The notes under the pieces are model-generated. The model had not been told where the DNA came from and did not search any database. It worked only from the letters and a program-made list of their open reading frames with translations. Positions 31,432-41,704 of a stretch of DNA of 64,000 nt are shown in pieces. Each line of letters starts with the position of its first letter. Positions within the stretch are counted from its first letter, which is position 1. This stretch comes from Lepidodermella squamata (Eukaryota; Gastrotricha). The translations under genes and the position numbers were made by a program. Location of the stretch: assembly GCA_047495785.1 (NCBI GenBank), contig JBLDXI010000057.1, forward strand, positions 124,001 to 188,000, written 5' to 3'.

Positions 31432-32865
31432 ATGGCCTTCTTCGTGCTTCTAGCTTTAATAGTCGTAATTCTCATCTATGGGTGGCGCAGATACCTGCTC
31501 GACCTCAGATTCCGACTTCCACCTGGACCTCTGCCGATTCCCTTCCTGGGCAATTTAAGCATCTCGAAGAACAACCGCAGGAAACCTTGGGCTAATTTTG
31601 CAAAATTCGGCCCTATTTCAACCCATTATCAAGGCCAATCTCGCCTCGTCGTCATTAATGACGTTAAAATAATGCAACAAGCTCTACTCGACCGGTCTCA
31701 GCCTCTGATCAATCGACCCGATTTCGGGCCAATGGCGTGTAAAATGTTCAAACTCGTCAATACCGCAAACGGCGAAATGTGGCGGAAATTGCGCCGATTT
31801 TCAGTTCAAGCCATGCGCGATTTCGGCATGGGCAAACCAGCCATGGTCTCGGCTATTCACCAGGAGCTCGGTTATTTATTTGAAATTATTGATAAAAACA
31901 ACGGCGAGGTGACAGATTTGCTTGTTTACAAAGCCTCGGCAAACATTTTAGCTCCTATGTTCATCGGGAAACGTTACGAATATGACGAGACGAATTTTTC
32001 GAATTTAATTCAAGCCGTTCAAGACTTCAATCTCTGCGAGGACTACTCCTTCTATATTTTTCCAATTTTAAGGCAATTTCGACTCCCGTCAAGCACTGCC
32101 ATGCTGCGGAAGGCTAAATCTATCACTCAAATTTTACTCGAGCAAAATGTGAAAGAAAAACATGGAAAATATGAAAAGCCGGCTCAAAATTTCGTCGATT
32201 TGTACCAGGCTCAAAGTTTCCCGTTCGAGATCAATTTAGATGCCTTCGCAGCTTATGTTGCTGATTTATTCGGAAATGCGATAGACGCCTCGGGGAACAA
32301 CTTGAATTGGTGCCTGCTTCTCCTCGCTAAATTTCCAGCCATTCAGCAGCGTTGCCACGAGGAACTGGACCGCGAAATCGGGCGAGATAGCCAATTATCG
32401 CTAGAAGACCGCGAGCGACATGTCTACCTTGAAGCTGTCATATACGAATCATTCCGCTTCGGAGTTACCGCGCCACTAGCCCTGCCCCATGCGACGCTGG
32501 AATCGGCGGCAGAAATCGGCGGCTATAAAGTTCCACCACAGACATTAGTTCGCTACAACATCTGGGCCGTGCATAACGACCCGGCTTATTGGGGCGATCC
32601 GGAATCGTTCAGGCCTGAGCGATTTATAAGCGATGAAGACGGCCGATTGTTGAAGCATTACACTCACTTCATTCCGTTCGGAATCGGGGCTAGGAGTTGC
32701 CTTGGAGAACCGCTGGCTCGGCAACTCCAGTTTCTGTTTGTCGCATCTTTGCTACAACAATACGAATTCAGGCTTGATGGCGATGTTGACCTAGATAGCG
32801 GCGCTCAAATATCATTTCATGCCCCGCCGCCTTTCAAACTGCTGGCAACAAAAAGGTTGTGGTAA
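31432..32865 (+). CDS. Cytochrome P450, CYP2-clan-like, intronless
   Basis: Single exon, 477 residues. Start at the ATG at 31432, which gives the microsomal anchor MAFFVLLALIVVILIYGW and the proline hinge LPPGPLPIPFLGN. The ExxR motif is ESFR, PERF is FRPERF, and the haem loop is FGIGARSCLG with the axial Cys. The I-helix, normally AGxDTT, reads NAIDASGNN: the acidic residue is kept but the conserved Thr that helps proton delivery to bound oxygen is Ala. This may change oxygen activation. Absence of introns, in a window where most large genes have several, suggests retroposition or intron loss. Substrate unknown. Confidence 0.92.
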   Translation: MAFFVLLALIVVILIYGWRRYLLDLRFRLPPGPLPIPFLGNLSISKNNRRKPWANFAKFGPISTHYQGQSRLVVINDVKIMQQALLDRSQPLINRPDFGPMACKMFKLVNTANGEMWRKLRRFSVQAMRDFGMGKPAMVSAIHQELGYLFEIIDKNNGEVTDLLVYKASANILAPMFIGKRYEYDETNFSNLIQAVQDFNLCEDYSFYIFPILRQFRLPSSTAMLRKAKSITQILLEQNVKEKHGKYEKPAQNFVDLYQAQSFPFEINLDAFAAYVADLFGNAIDASGNNLNWCLLLLAKFPAIQQRCHEELDREIGRDSQLSLEDRERHVYLEAVIYESFRFGVTAPLALPHATLESAAEIGGYKVPPQTLVRYNIWAVHNDPAYWGDPESFRPERFISDEDGRLLKHYTHFIPFGIGARSCLGEPLARQLQFLFVASLLQQYEFRLDGDVDLDSGAQISFHAPPPFKLLATKRLW

Positions 32866-32980
32866 TAAATTAACGCTGACTCATCGCTTTGGTATTTTCA
32901 ATTCATTCACGCGTTTTTATTGCTTGAAATAAAATATCTCGGTTATTGAATACATTTTTCAATCATTTATTTCATGGTCA

Positions 32981-34350
32981 TCATAATCGGGTAAAATTAT
33001 ACCCGAATAGTTGATAATCAATAAAGTAGTGTTTTTCAATCACTTGATTAATGAGTTTCCTAAGGTCATTCGGCTTCAAAAGTGGATTTTTTATTAGAAC
33101 TTTATGGTTTTCTTTATTGTCCCTTTGAGGCTTCTCTTCACTCGGACTTGGAACTCGGGGAACTTTGCTGCGGCCTGTGGCTCGTCGGGCGAAGTATTGA
33201 AGGTCACAATCCATGTCTTCGGATGAGCCGATAAAATCGTAATCGATCGCGCAAAAACTGCAAATGTGCACCTGTGGCCGGAAATGAATTTCGAAGAATT
33301 TATTCGTTTCAATAGCATCGAGTGCCATTAGAAATTCCTCAAATCCCATCGGATAGCCCAGTTCGATTTCATCCAACGTAGCTCGAGGTCGATGTGCGCC
33401 GATAATTGGCCTTGATACCCGCTGAAAAACTCCGATTTTAACTTTTTTTAATAATTCATTTAATAATTACCATCCAATATCCCGCATCAACACCATCAGC
33501 CTCCTTAGTCGTGAATTTGTCAGCCCATGCCGATAGGAGGCGCTCGAAAGGATCACGAATGAAGGCGAATTTTCGAAAATTGCCCATTATCGCCCTGGCT
33601 TTATTGACCGGCCAGTCTTTCAGTGGCTTCAAGTGGCGAGATCCATTTTTATGAATTTGCATCATTTTCAGCCTGTCATATTCGTAGGTTTCGACGTCTG
33701 GATTTTCGCTCAATATCGACAGATAATGCCTCACATTTGTATTAGCAACTTTCGGCGTCCTTCAAGGTAATGATTAACATTTTTTCGCGAATAATTTTCA
33801 AAAAATTTAATTACGCGCAATAAACCAGCCGATTTTTTTCGTTGACAACAATTTCGTTCCACCACGCATGCCAGTTGCTACAAAAATCGGAAAATTAATG
33901 AATTTAAATTATTTGTTCGTGAAAGAGGGGTTTGTGCTTAAGGAGCCAAAGAAAAATGTAATTAAAATTACGTATTAAAAAATCCGTCGTTTCGATGCGA
34001 GTGAAAATAATGCCAGTCCAGCTTTCGCTTCACCAGGCTGCCATTTTGCAAATTTTTCATATTGATTAGTGATCGGCAAACTTGCCGTATTCGCGCCCGC
34101 CTCGCCTCTGACCTTGCGGCAATAACAGAATCGGGCTGAAAAAGGAGGATTTAGATGCATAATTTTATCAATTATTAATAATTAATTATATTGATAATCT
34201 TACCGCGCAAACCGACTTCGAATCAAGGGTGAATTTCGACCAGTCGCGGGTCACAACTACGGCTACGCCAAAAAATGCAGCCCATGTAACTACGGCGAGA
34301 AATGTCGAACGGCGTTTATGATTCAGGTCAAATTTTGAACGGAAAAACAT
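32981..34350 (-). CDS. Golgi carbohydrate sulfotransferase (HNK-1/chondroitin type)
   Basis: Five exons: 34350-34204, 34135-33972, 33877-33815, 33759-33471 and 33421-32981; 367 residues. Exon 1 encodes a type II signal anchor (residues about 17-33 after a basic start). The PAPS 5'-phosphosulfate loop is VYCATPKVANT and the 3'-phosphate site is FIRDPFERLLSAW; IDYDFIGSSEDM near residue 280 is also typical of the Sulfotransfer_2 family. The C-terminal third is charged. Such enzymes sulfate GalNAc or other sugars on proteoglycans or glycoproteins in the Golgi lumen. It is convergent with the P450 (115 bp apart) and divergent from the fucosyltransferase-like gene at 34742. Confidence 0.9.
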
Positions 34351-34741
34351 TTTTTACTCTGATTTGTAAATATTGAATTTTGTCGCAAATGAACAAAGAA
34401 ATCGCACGCGTTCGAATATCGAATAAATAATTTGAAAAACTCGGAAAATTATATGCAATAAGGCGCACATTTTTCTCCGCCGTAAATATGAAAAATCAGT
34501 TGGAAAGAAATCCTAAAATCGAGACATTGCTCTCTTGAAATTAAAATAATTGGAATTGCCGAAAAATGTGAAAATTCTTTTAATAACTTGGCAATGGAGA
34601 TACTGGTGTTTAGCAGCAGCATTGCTTTGTTTCAATGAATTGGTGAAAAAAATCGAAGAAATTGAGCTGAATGTTACACGCGATCATTCAACCCATTGAG
34701 AACGTTTTTGAAGCCCGCTAGGTTCTTGGTGAATCAAACAA
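34351..34741. other. Divergent promoter region of two glycan-modifying genes
   Basis: 391 bp between the divergent starts of the sulfotransferase and the fucosyltransferase-like gene. No TATA box was evident. A shared promoter is possible. Confidence 0.4.
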
Positions 34742-36613
34742 ATGAGGAGACGAGGACTGCTGCCATACCTAGTTATAACGCCTATAATTTGCTTGGCAAT
34801 TCAATTTTTATCCAGCCAGCGACGACTATCACACGAAAATGTGATAACTTTAATTAAAATTATAAGACAATATTTGTATGAATAATTTTCAGGTGACACA
34901 ACGACAATACAAATCCGTTTCTCAAGGAGAACTTCCTCAACCAATCAACTCAGTGCGAAGCTTTGTAAGTTTTTCAGTTTTATCACGGAAAATTCGAAAA
35001 TTCGAAAAATGAACCCACCAGTCATAGGTGGCATTTACAACAGCTCTAATAATTTCGTATTTCAGATCGAACCCAAGCTATTATTTGAGAATGAGGACGA
35101 TCGAAAAATGAACGAAATCGTCGAACGAGTGGTGGCAGAACTTCGCGAAAATTATTTCGCTCGATTCACAAAATTCAACGCTACAAAATCGCTGAAATTC
35201 GTCACTTCAACGTGCAATTTTCCGAAAAATCTCACTTGCTACGACGATTTATTTTTGTCATTCCGGCGGCAAAGGCCGGAATCGAGCGACTGCCAAGTTA
35301 CGCAACTTCATTGTTATGGCCTGAGCGATCGGATCCGAGGCACAGTGTTCGCTTTTTACCTGGCTGTGGCAACAGGCCGCGTTTTCCGTTTCGATTGGCC
35401 GTTTCCGGGTGATTTATCACAATTTTTCAACGTCAACCAATTTCTTTACCCTAACCTTGAGCTGTCAAATCGTGAAAATTTCGGAAAATTGATTAAATTT
35501 GGCGACGAGTTGATTGACACTTCGAAATGGGTGTTACATGGCGATGCGATACCCCACGGGCCTTTCATCGAGGCGATTGGCGACGTGGCCTTTCCGAATT
35601 TTATCAACGACGCGTCGAATGTCAACGTTATGCTGAATCGGTACACGGGCATCGATGCCATGTTTCGAAGCCAGTCGTTGAGTTGGCGACTTCGGAAAAT
35701 TGTTCCAAGTCTATTTCAAACTGAATTGATCGATCACCGGCTGACTATTGCCGCGGCGATGCGAGTTTTGATGTCGCAACCGAACGCAAAGTTACGGCGA
35801 CTTTTCGATGACGTCATCGATAGAACCATTGGCCGCGAATTCTGGGCCACCTCGCGCAAAATCGGAGTTCAAATTCGAGTATGGAGTAAGTAAAAATCAA
35901 ATAACAAACTTTTTGAAAAATGGAAAAAAATCTCGAAAATTCACAAAATTCACAAAAAGTCGAAATAAATTTGACAATGGGGAATCTTTTACTTTGGCAA
36001 CATGATTTCGAGATCGTTATTTTTTTAATATTTTTGTTTTAATTTCTCGCCTCTTATTATTATGGATTAAACTGTTCCCATTTCTCTATTAGCAATTAGC
36101 GGCGACGATCTGAGCGTTTTCAGAAGCAACTATCTTGGCTGCTACGTTTCCGAGACAAAGCGAATCATCGATGCTGAGCCCGTTTTCACGTCGACGAATT
36201 TGTCGATATTCATAACGGCCGATGACAATAAAGTGTTGCGAAAATTCCAAGATCTCTTTGAAGCCGATCCGCCAGAATTCGTGAAAACAGGCCTTATCAC
36301 TGTGAAATTGTTTCAAGTCGACATAAAGCCGGCTCATCTGGACCATTTGGCGAAGGAAACTCGAGGCTTTGGCGACGAGCAAACGGCGTGGCTATCAGCC
36401 GCGAAAACCTACGTCGACTGGGCGTTTTTGAGCCGCATGCACCGGCTCGTGGTCAGCTTCAGCGGGTTCGGCATCTCACCGGCTCGGATGAACCTGCTTC
36501 AAGCGCGCCGATTCATGTCGCTGTACAAAAATGTGACCGAATGCGAATTCGACGACTTCCCATCGCGGCCACTCTATGACACATCTATGGATAAATGGAC
36601 AAATTCAATATAA
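34742..36613 (+). CDS. Fucosyltransferase-like type II membrane protein (T)
   Basis: Four exons: 34742-34840, 34893-34964, 35066-35885 and 36093-36613; phases 0, 0, 1; 503 residues. Residues about 7-26 form a type II anchor. The catalytic region starts with CYGLSDRIRGTVFAFYLA and later has the core KIGVQIRVW. GLGDR and GIQIRVF at these positions are hallmarks of GDP-fucose transferases of the plant xyloglucan type (GT37), part of the wider alpha-1,2/1,6 fucosyltransferase superfamily. Near the C terminus, AWLSAAKTYVDWAFLSRMHRL and a SGFG segment fit the nucleotide-sugar domain. It is a divergent paralogue of gene U (37288-38819). Acceptor unknown; enzyme activity is inference. Confidence 0.75.
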
Positions 36614-37287
36614 ATATTTAATAAAATAAAAAAATTGAATAAATTAGACAACTGGTCAATTTTTTTTAGAAAATACGAACGTTCAGTATTATAAGGGATT
36701 ATACTTTTAGCGGAACTGAATATTATAAGTAACCGGATGGGCAAAAAGTGGCCACAAATTAATTTCCAGCGTTAAATTTGAGGCGGCACCACTAAATTTT
36801 CTGAAAATGTGATTTTTTGAATTTCAAGTCGTTTTTATAATATTTTTTCTTTTTAATCGAGATCGATTATGAGTATCGATTTTAAGAATCAGTGATTTTT
36901 CAGATATCGGCAAACTAGGTTAATTTTTTCCCACATTTCTCAGGATGCCAGGTAGCTCGTGGGCCTAATTATCGATCAAGACATGAAAAATCCGACATCA
37001 AAAATAAATTGGTGAAATTTATCGCTGCTAGAACCTTAAGTTTACTCATGCAATGTTAAGACCCTAACAAAATGAATTAAAAAACTTCAAAGCAAATTGA
37101 GATAAATTTCCAGGAAGTTCTTCAGGATTTTCACCACATGGTTTGATCATCGCATCGAGAACACGGGGTTACCGCGATTAAAAAAAATCATTCGGAAATT
37201 AAATTTTAAACATTGTTCAGGTTATGAAATTGTTTTCCGCCGAAAAAGGTGAATAAGACTATTCTTGGTATCAAAAAATAATTTATT
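36614..37287. other. Convergent intergenic region
   Basis: 3' flanks of the two fucosyltransferase-like genes. AATAAAATAAAA at about 36620 is the likely polyadenylation signal of gene T. Nothing else was recognised. Confidence 0.4.
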
Positions 37288-38819
37288 TCAGTGTCTATTC
37301 GCGAATTTCATATCTTGAAATGCAAAATTATCGCCAAGCCTGTTGTAAAAGTGAAACGGGCAAGTTAAATTCTGCTGAGTTATCGGCTTTTCGATACGCC
37401 ACTGGCCGTAGCCATGCCGCCGGCCGTCAACGAAAGGACCGTGTTCGAAACGCCACGTTGGAACCAGCGACTTCAACGACGCCGTCTCGCCGTAGCCGCT
37501 TCTCGTAATCACCAGCTCATCCATGCTGGTTAGGACAAACCAGTCGAGATACGTCTTCGCATAGATCAGCCATACATTTTTGCCCTTGGAAAATATCAAC
37601 TTTTCAGCCTTCTTATTGTGAAGAGGGTGGTTCGAGTGGAGTGAAATTAGTTCTGGGCAGACGTCAGAGCTGGTAATAATTTGATAATTTTCAACCGCTT
37701 GCGCCGCCAGTTCGCGACGGAACATTTTCATCGTCAACTCGACCTGTTCATCGATCGTGACGAAAATTAAAACTCGGCGATTCACCCGGCGGACGATATT
37801 AGCAACAGACGCCGCGAAACAGGACACTTGATGCTGGGAGACGCGTTGGAATCGCTGCTCGCCGCGCCGAATTTGCACGCCGATTTTATGAGCTGATGTC
37901 CAGTTATTCCAACCGCCCATCGGATTTATTACACATTTATCGAATAATTGCAATAGCTTCAAATCAGGGTGATCGGTGATGACATGCAAGGCAGCTGATA
38001 CAAAGACAGATCCGTCAATTTTTTCGCGTGTTCCAATCGAAGTTAGGATTTTTCGGAAAATAGGTTGAAAAGTTGGATTTTTTAACGCAGCGCCGATACC
38101 AGCCAGTTGATTTGTTGAAATTGCGTAGTACGTTGAGTTGTCGATACGCAACGCCACGTTTTTATCCGAAGCCCATTGCTGATAGTTGACGTGGCCTTTC
38201 AATCGTGTTATATTCACGTGCTGCTTTTGAATGGCCGATTCAATGAAGCGTTGGTAGTCAGTTCTTGATTTATTGTAAATTTCCCCAGTGAAGCCGTGGT
38301 TGAAATAGTCTTCAAGTCGATGCAGGTGAACCCAATTGATGTGAAAAATGCGTTCAAGACCGATTGCGAGGTATAAGATACCCAAGACACCATTAATGCG
38401 ATCGCCGAATCCGCCGCAAAACTGCAATTGAGACGAACAATCGTAAGCGATGACCTAAATAAAATCCAAATTTCCAGCATGAGAAATATAGGTCGTTTTC
38501 AAACTTTCAATTCGGATGACTCATTCCGCACTGTATTTCCAATGTGCCGTATGATGGCCTTTGAAAGGTTTACGGCGAGTCTGCTTCGTTGAACCGAGTC
38601 GTTGTATATTGATTCGAAACTACAGTTCGGGTCGATGCCATAACTTGGATCTGGCTGTATCAAATCAGCTGTTGCGGCGGAAGAAGCGGGCGAATCTCGA
38701 GAGCCGAAGTAGAATGTTTCGCGTTTCCACATGTAAATATTGACGATGGCAGTGGCTAGAAGCCCAACTATCACGATAGCTAGCGCGACGTTGTTGGATT
38801 TACTATCGCTGACGTGCAT
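37288..38819 (-). CDS. Fucosyltransferase-like type II membrane protein (U)
   Basis: Two exons, 38819-38505 and 38454-37288, phase 0; 493 residues. Anchor helix at about residues 11-29 (ALAIVIVGLLATAIVNIYMW). FCGGFGDRINGVLGILYLA matches the GDRI region of gene T, and KIGVQIRRG matches its GVQIR core. The latter continues as RRGE instead of RVW, closer to the H/Q-x-R-R of alpha-1,2/1,6 fucosyltransferases. WLIYAKTYLDWFVLTSMDEL and TRSGYGETAS match the C-terminal SGFG region of T. Unlike T, almost the whole catalytic domain is in one exon. The two genes are convergent. Confidence 0.75.
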
Positions 38820-39451
38820 TCAATTACTAAGAGATCATTACCTGGAAATCCAATGAACAGTGAATGCTAATGCGTTTAGGTAAATCATGAATAATTGCAA
38901 CTATTATTTCCATGTCCGCAGAAATCTTGACAAAATTAATCATTACTTTCATGAAATAAATAATTATCCATTTTTGACGTAGTTCGAAGTAAAGGAGGCG
39001 AGCCTATTCTAAGTTGTTTAGTTATTTGAATACTACGAAAATTGTAAACTTTTTACCCACAAAAAAACCCATTCACTGAATCGGCAAGAACGGCACGCGA
39101 TTCAAAATATTTTCCACCGATACTCCTGCGGTTGATTTGATAAAATTTAAATGCATCATTTCACATGCGAGCTACATCAGGCAAATGGCCGACACTTTGT
39201 AGTGTTTCTAAAGATTCTACTTGAGTGAGGATCCTCGATAGCTCGATGGCTCGATGGATATTATGCCAGCTATCTGATACCTTGAAAAAAGCACATAAAT
39301 GGTTGCATCCTGATTTATTTTTGGCCTGAGCCACGCTATGTTGGAAACTTAAAAGCTTAAAGATTTAGAACGCAGGTAAGTGCGCTCCAGTTATATAGCT
39401 GATATATATCTGCATATTGCTACAGTGAAGAGCGGAGTGCATTCTTATCGC
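38820..39451. other. Intergenic, no gene recognised
   Basis: AT-rich. The part nearest 39451 resembles the 3' flank of the paralogue at 41208 (both contain GTGCGCTCCAGTT), so it belongs to the duplicated unit. Confidence 0.5.
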
Positions 39452-39945
39452 TTAGAAGAAGACACACTTGAGGGAGTTGGGGCAGCACTTGGGGACGATG
39501 CCAGAGCCCTCGGGGACGCGGACGTCCTTGCAGGGGTTCAGCTCAACAGCGTCCTTGCGCCACTGTTCCATCTTCTTGGGGTCGCTGGGAGGGCGGAGGG
39601 GAGTGCACTCAACGAAGTCGACGCAATAAGCCTTGTTGTTGGCCTTGTCGCCGTTGGGCTTGGTGCTGTTGTGGCACAAGCAGTTGCCCTTCATACCCTT
39701 GTTGACGGGGATGCAGAGAGCGTTCCAGGTGGCACAGTCGTCGTGGGTGTCGCAACCGGTCTGGTAGTGAGTGATCTTGCCTTTTCCGTTAGAGCCTGGG
39801 GGTTTGGGCATAACGCCTGATGAAACGACAGCATTTTGAAGTCTTGTTCAGAAATTGCTTCAAGGTAAAACTTACTCCAGTCGATATCAGCCAGAGCGAC
39901 AGCGACGAGGCAAGCGGCGCCAATAGCGTAAACGTAGGACTGCAT
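39452..39945 (-). CDS. Secreted Cys-rich protein (V)
   Basis: Two exons, 39945-39876 and 39816-39452, phase 1; 144 residues. Signal peptide MQSYVYAIGAACLVAVALA. The mature part has ten Cys: GCDTHDDC, a C-x-C (NCLC), CVDFVEC, a central charged stretch without Cys (PPSDPKKMEQWRKDAVELN), then NPC and KCC, ending KCVFF. The C-terminal half is nearly identical to gene W; the middle has diverged. Codons are strongly biased to C- and G-ending ones, unlike neighbours, suggesting high expression. A TATA box lies 83 bp upstream. Family not recognised. Confidence 0.88.
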
Positions 39946-40027
39946 GATTCCGGATAGGAGTGTGATGGACAAGCTGACTTGATAACTTAAACTTAGAACT
40001 GATGCTTTGCCGCTGTAACTGGCGGCA

Positions 40028-40034
40028 TTTTATA
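40028..40034 (-). promoter_or_regulatory. TATA box TATAAAA of gene V
   Basis: 83 bp upstream of the ATG, inside a block of about 100 bp conserved with the promoter of gene W, where the same position reads TATATAA. Confidence 0.7.
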
Positions 40035-40845
40035 GCCGATAAACTGCCCTCGACGATGCGTGCATCGATACCAGCTAGTCGCGATACGCCCGCACAACGC
40101 AGCTGGAATCACAACCACCCCCGGTTACGGATTCGCGACTCGTCACTCAGCCCCTAAAATGGGGGCGATATCTGCTACAGCCCCAGCTGATCACACGACA
40201 CATTCGCGCAACTTCATGCAGATTTATGATGGAGAAATGCCATGAGTAAATATTAGATAGACCAAATCATGCTCATCTGAAATAGCTATGCGATGCAAGT
40301 ACCAAAAAGTAGGCGTCCTATTTGTTTTATTTTATATCTATCATTCCTGGCGCGTTGCACCGGTTTTCAGCATTTGCAAAAATCTTGAACCTTGATGAAG
40401 CTATCGTAGCTATCGAGTCGAAGCTAAAGCAAGGCTATCCATTTTTCATGACTCAAGACTCAAGAGTAATAGATTCGAGGCTATTGCTGATATCTCACTA
40501 TTCTCCAATGATATTCCCGATGAATGACAACGATTAAAAACCCAATACTAGCTCAATGCATTTATACCCGCTGGAATCATGCTTCGGTGTAGGCCTTAAG
40601 TTCTAACTTTTGTCAGTTGATTTGTTTAAATTTAGAACCGCCATTTCACATGCAAGCTAGATGAGGCGTAATACGTCTTTAGGCATTTTACTATTTTTAT
40701 GTTGGTTCCACGTTCGGCGAACAATGGCTAACATCAGCTAAATTTTTATTTACAATCTATCAGCTGCAACAGTTACATACTTGAGCTGTTGTATACGAGG
40801 TCACTTATGTTTTTCGCTTTTCTAGACGATTTCCTGAAATTGAAA

Positions 40846-41016
40846 TACCGTATTTGTTCCAATAATAGCCCATTCACTAATAGTCGCCCATCTCTAATAG
40901 TCGCCCATCTCTAATAGTCGCCCATGTCAAGGCATCAGGGTCAAAGAAATCGCTCATCTCTATTTTTGGGGGTTGAAAATTTAGTAGCCCGGGCTGCTAT
41001 TGGAACAAATACGGTA
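40846..41016. mobile_element. MITE with 26-bp terminal inverted repeats
   Basis: Ends are TACCGTATTTGTTCCAATA (then ATAGCCC) at 40846-40871 and its reverse complement at 40991-41016, differing at two inner positions. The outer TA at each end can be a TA target-site duplication, as made by Tc1/mariner elements. The 171-bp unit has no coding capacity, so it is non-autonomous. It contains three tandem copies of a 17-bp unit (AATAGTCGCCCATCTCT). Confidence 0.8.
40879..40930. repeat. 17-bp tandem repeat inside the MITE, three units
   Basis: AATAGTCGCCCATCTCT occurs twice exactly and a third time with changes at the end (CATGTCA). Confidence 0.85.
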
Positions 41017-41207
41017 ATACTTATTAAATGTTACATGAAAACTTTAAATAAAGCATACAAATAATTTATCTTGATTTATTTGTCGCAAAAGCCACGCTAT
41101 ACTATAGAATTAAAAGCTGAAGCTATCGGAGCGCAGGTTAGTGCGCTCCAGTTTGAAATAGATCAAAATATTGCTACTGCAATGAGTAGAGTGGATTTAT
41201 ATATTGC

Positions 41208-41704
41208 TTAGAAGAAGACGCATTTTTCCAGCCTGGGGCAGCACTTGGCGACGATGCCAGAGCCCTCGGGGACGCGGACGTCCTTGCAGGGGTTCAGCTC
41301 AACAGCGTCCTTGCGCCACTGTTCCATCTTCTTGGGGTCGCTGGGAGGGCGGAGAGGGGTGCATGGAGTGTAGTCAACGCAGTAGGTCTTGTTGGTGGAG
41401 ACGTCAATGTTAGCCCTATATCCGCCGTGGCACAGGCAGTTGCCCTTCATACCCTTGTTGACGGGGACACAGACAGCGTTCCAAGTGAAGCAGTCGTTAG
41501 GGGTATCGCAACCGGTCTGGAAATGGGTGACCTTGCCAGAGCCATCGGAACTGGGCGTTTTGGGGATCGCGTCTAATCAAATGACAACATAGTTTCCTTA
41601 TATTCTGTTGGTGGACAAAAAAACTCACCCCAATCGATTGCTTCACCAGCAAGAGCGACGGTAACAAGGCAAGCGGCGCCAATAGCGTAAACGTAGGACT
41701 GCAT
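41208..41704 (-). CDS. Secreted Cys-rich protein (W), paralogue of V
   Basis: Two exons, 41704-41629 and 41572-41208, phase 1; 146 residues. Signal peptide identical to V for the first 14 residues (MQSYVYAIGAACLV). Cys positions match V throughout (GCDTPNDC, NCLC, CVDYTPC, KCC, KCVFF). The central segment from TPLRPPSDPKK to EGSGIV is identical to V over about 40 residues, while both flanking parts have changed. That is the pattern of gene conversion or strong constraint on the centre. TATA box 86 bp upstream. Function unknown. Confidence 0.88.

Larger units (their letters stand above)
39946..41207. other. Intergenic with V promoter and a MITE
   Basis: 40020-40120 is conserved with the W promoter (both contain GCCGAT-AACTGCCCTC and the TATA box). 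A MITE occupies 40846-41016. The rest is unremarkable. Confidence 0.6.

Noticed and set aside
40879-40930. Short direct repeats that might suggest a CRISPR array
   Set aside because: Units are adjacent 17-mers without spacers, inside a MITE in a eukaryotic genome.
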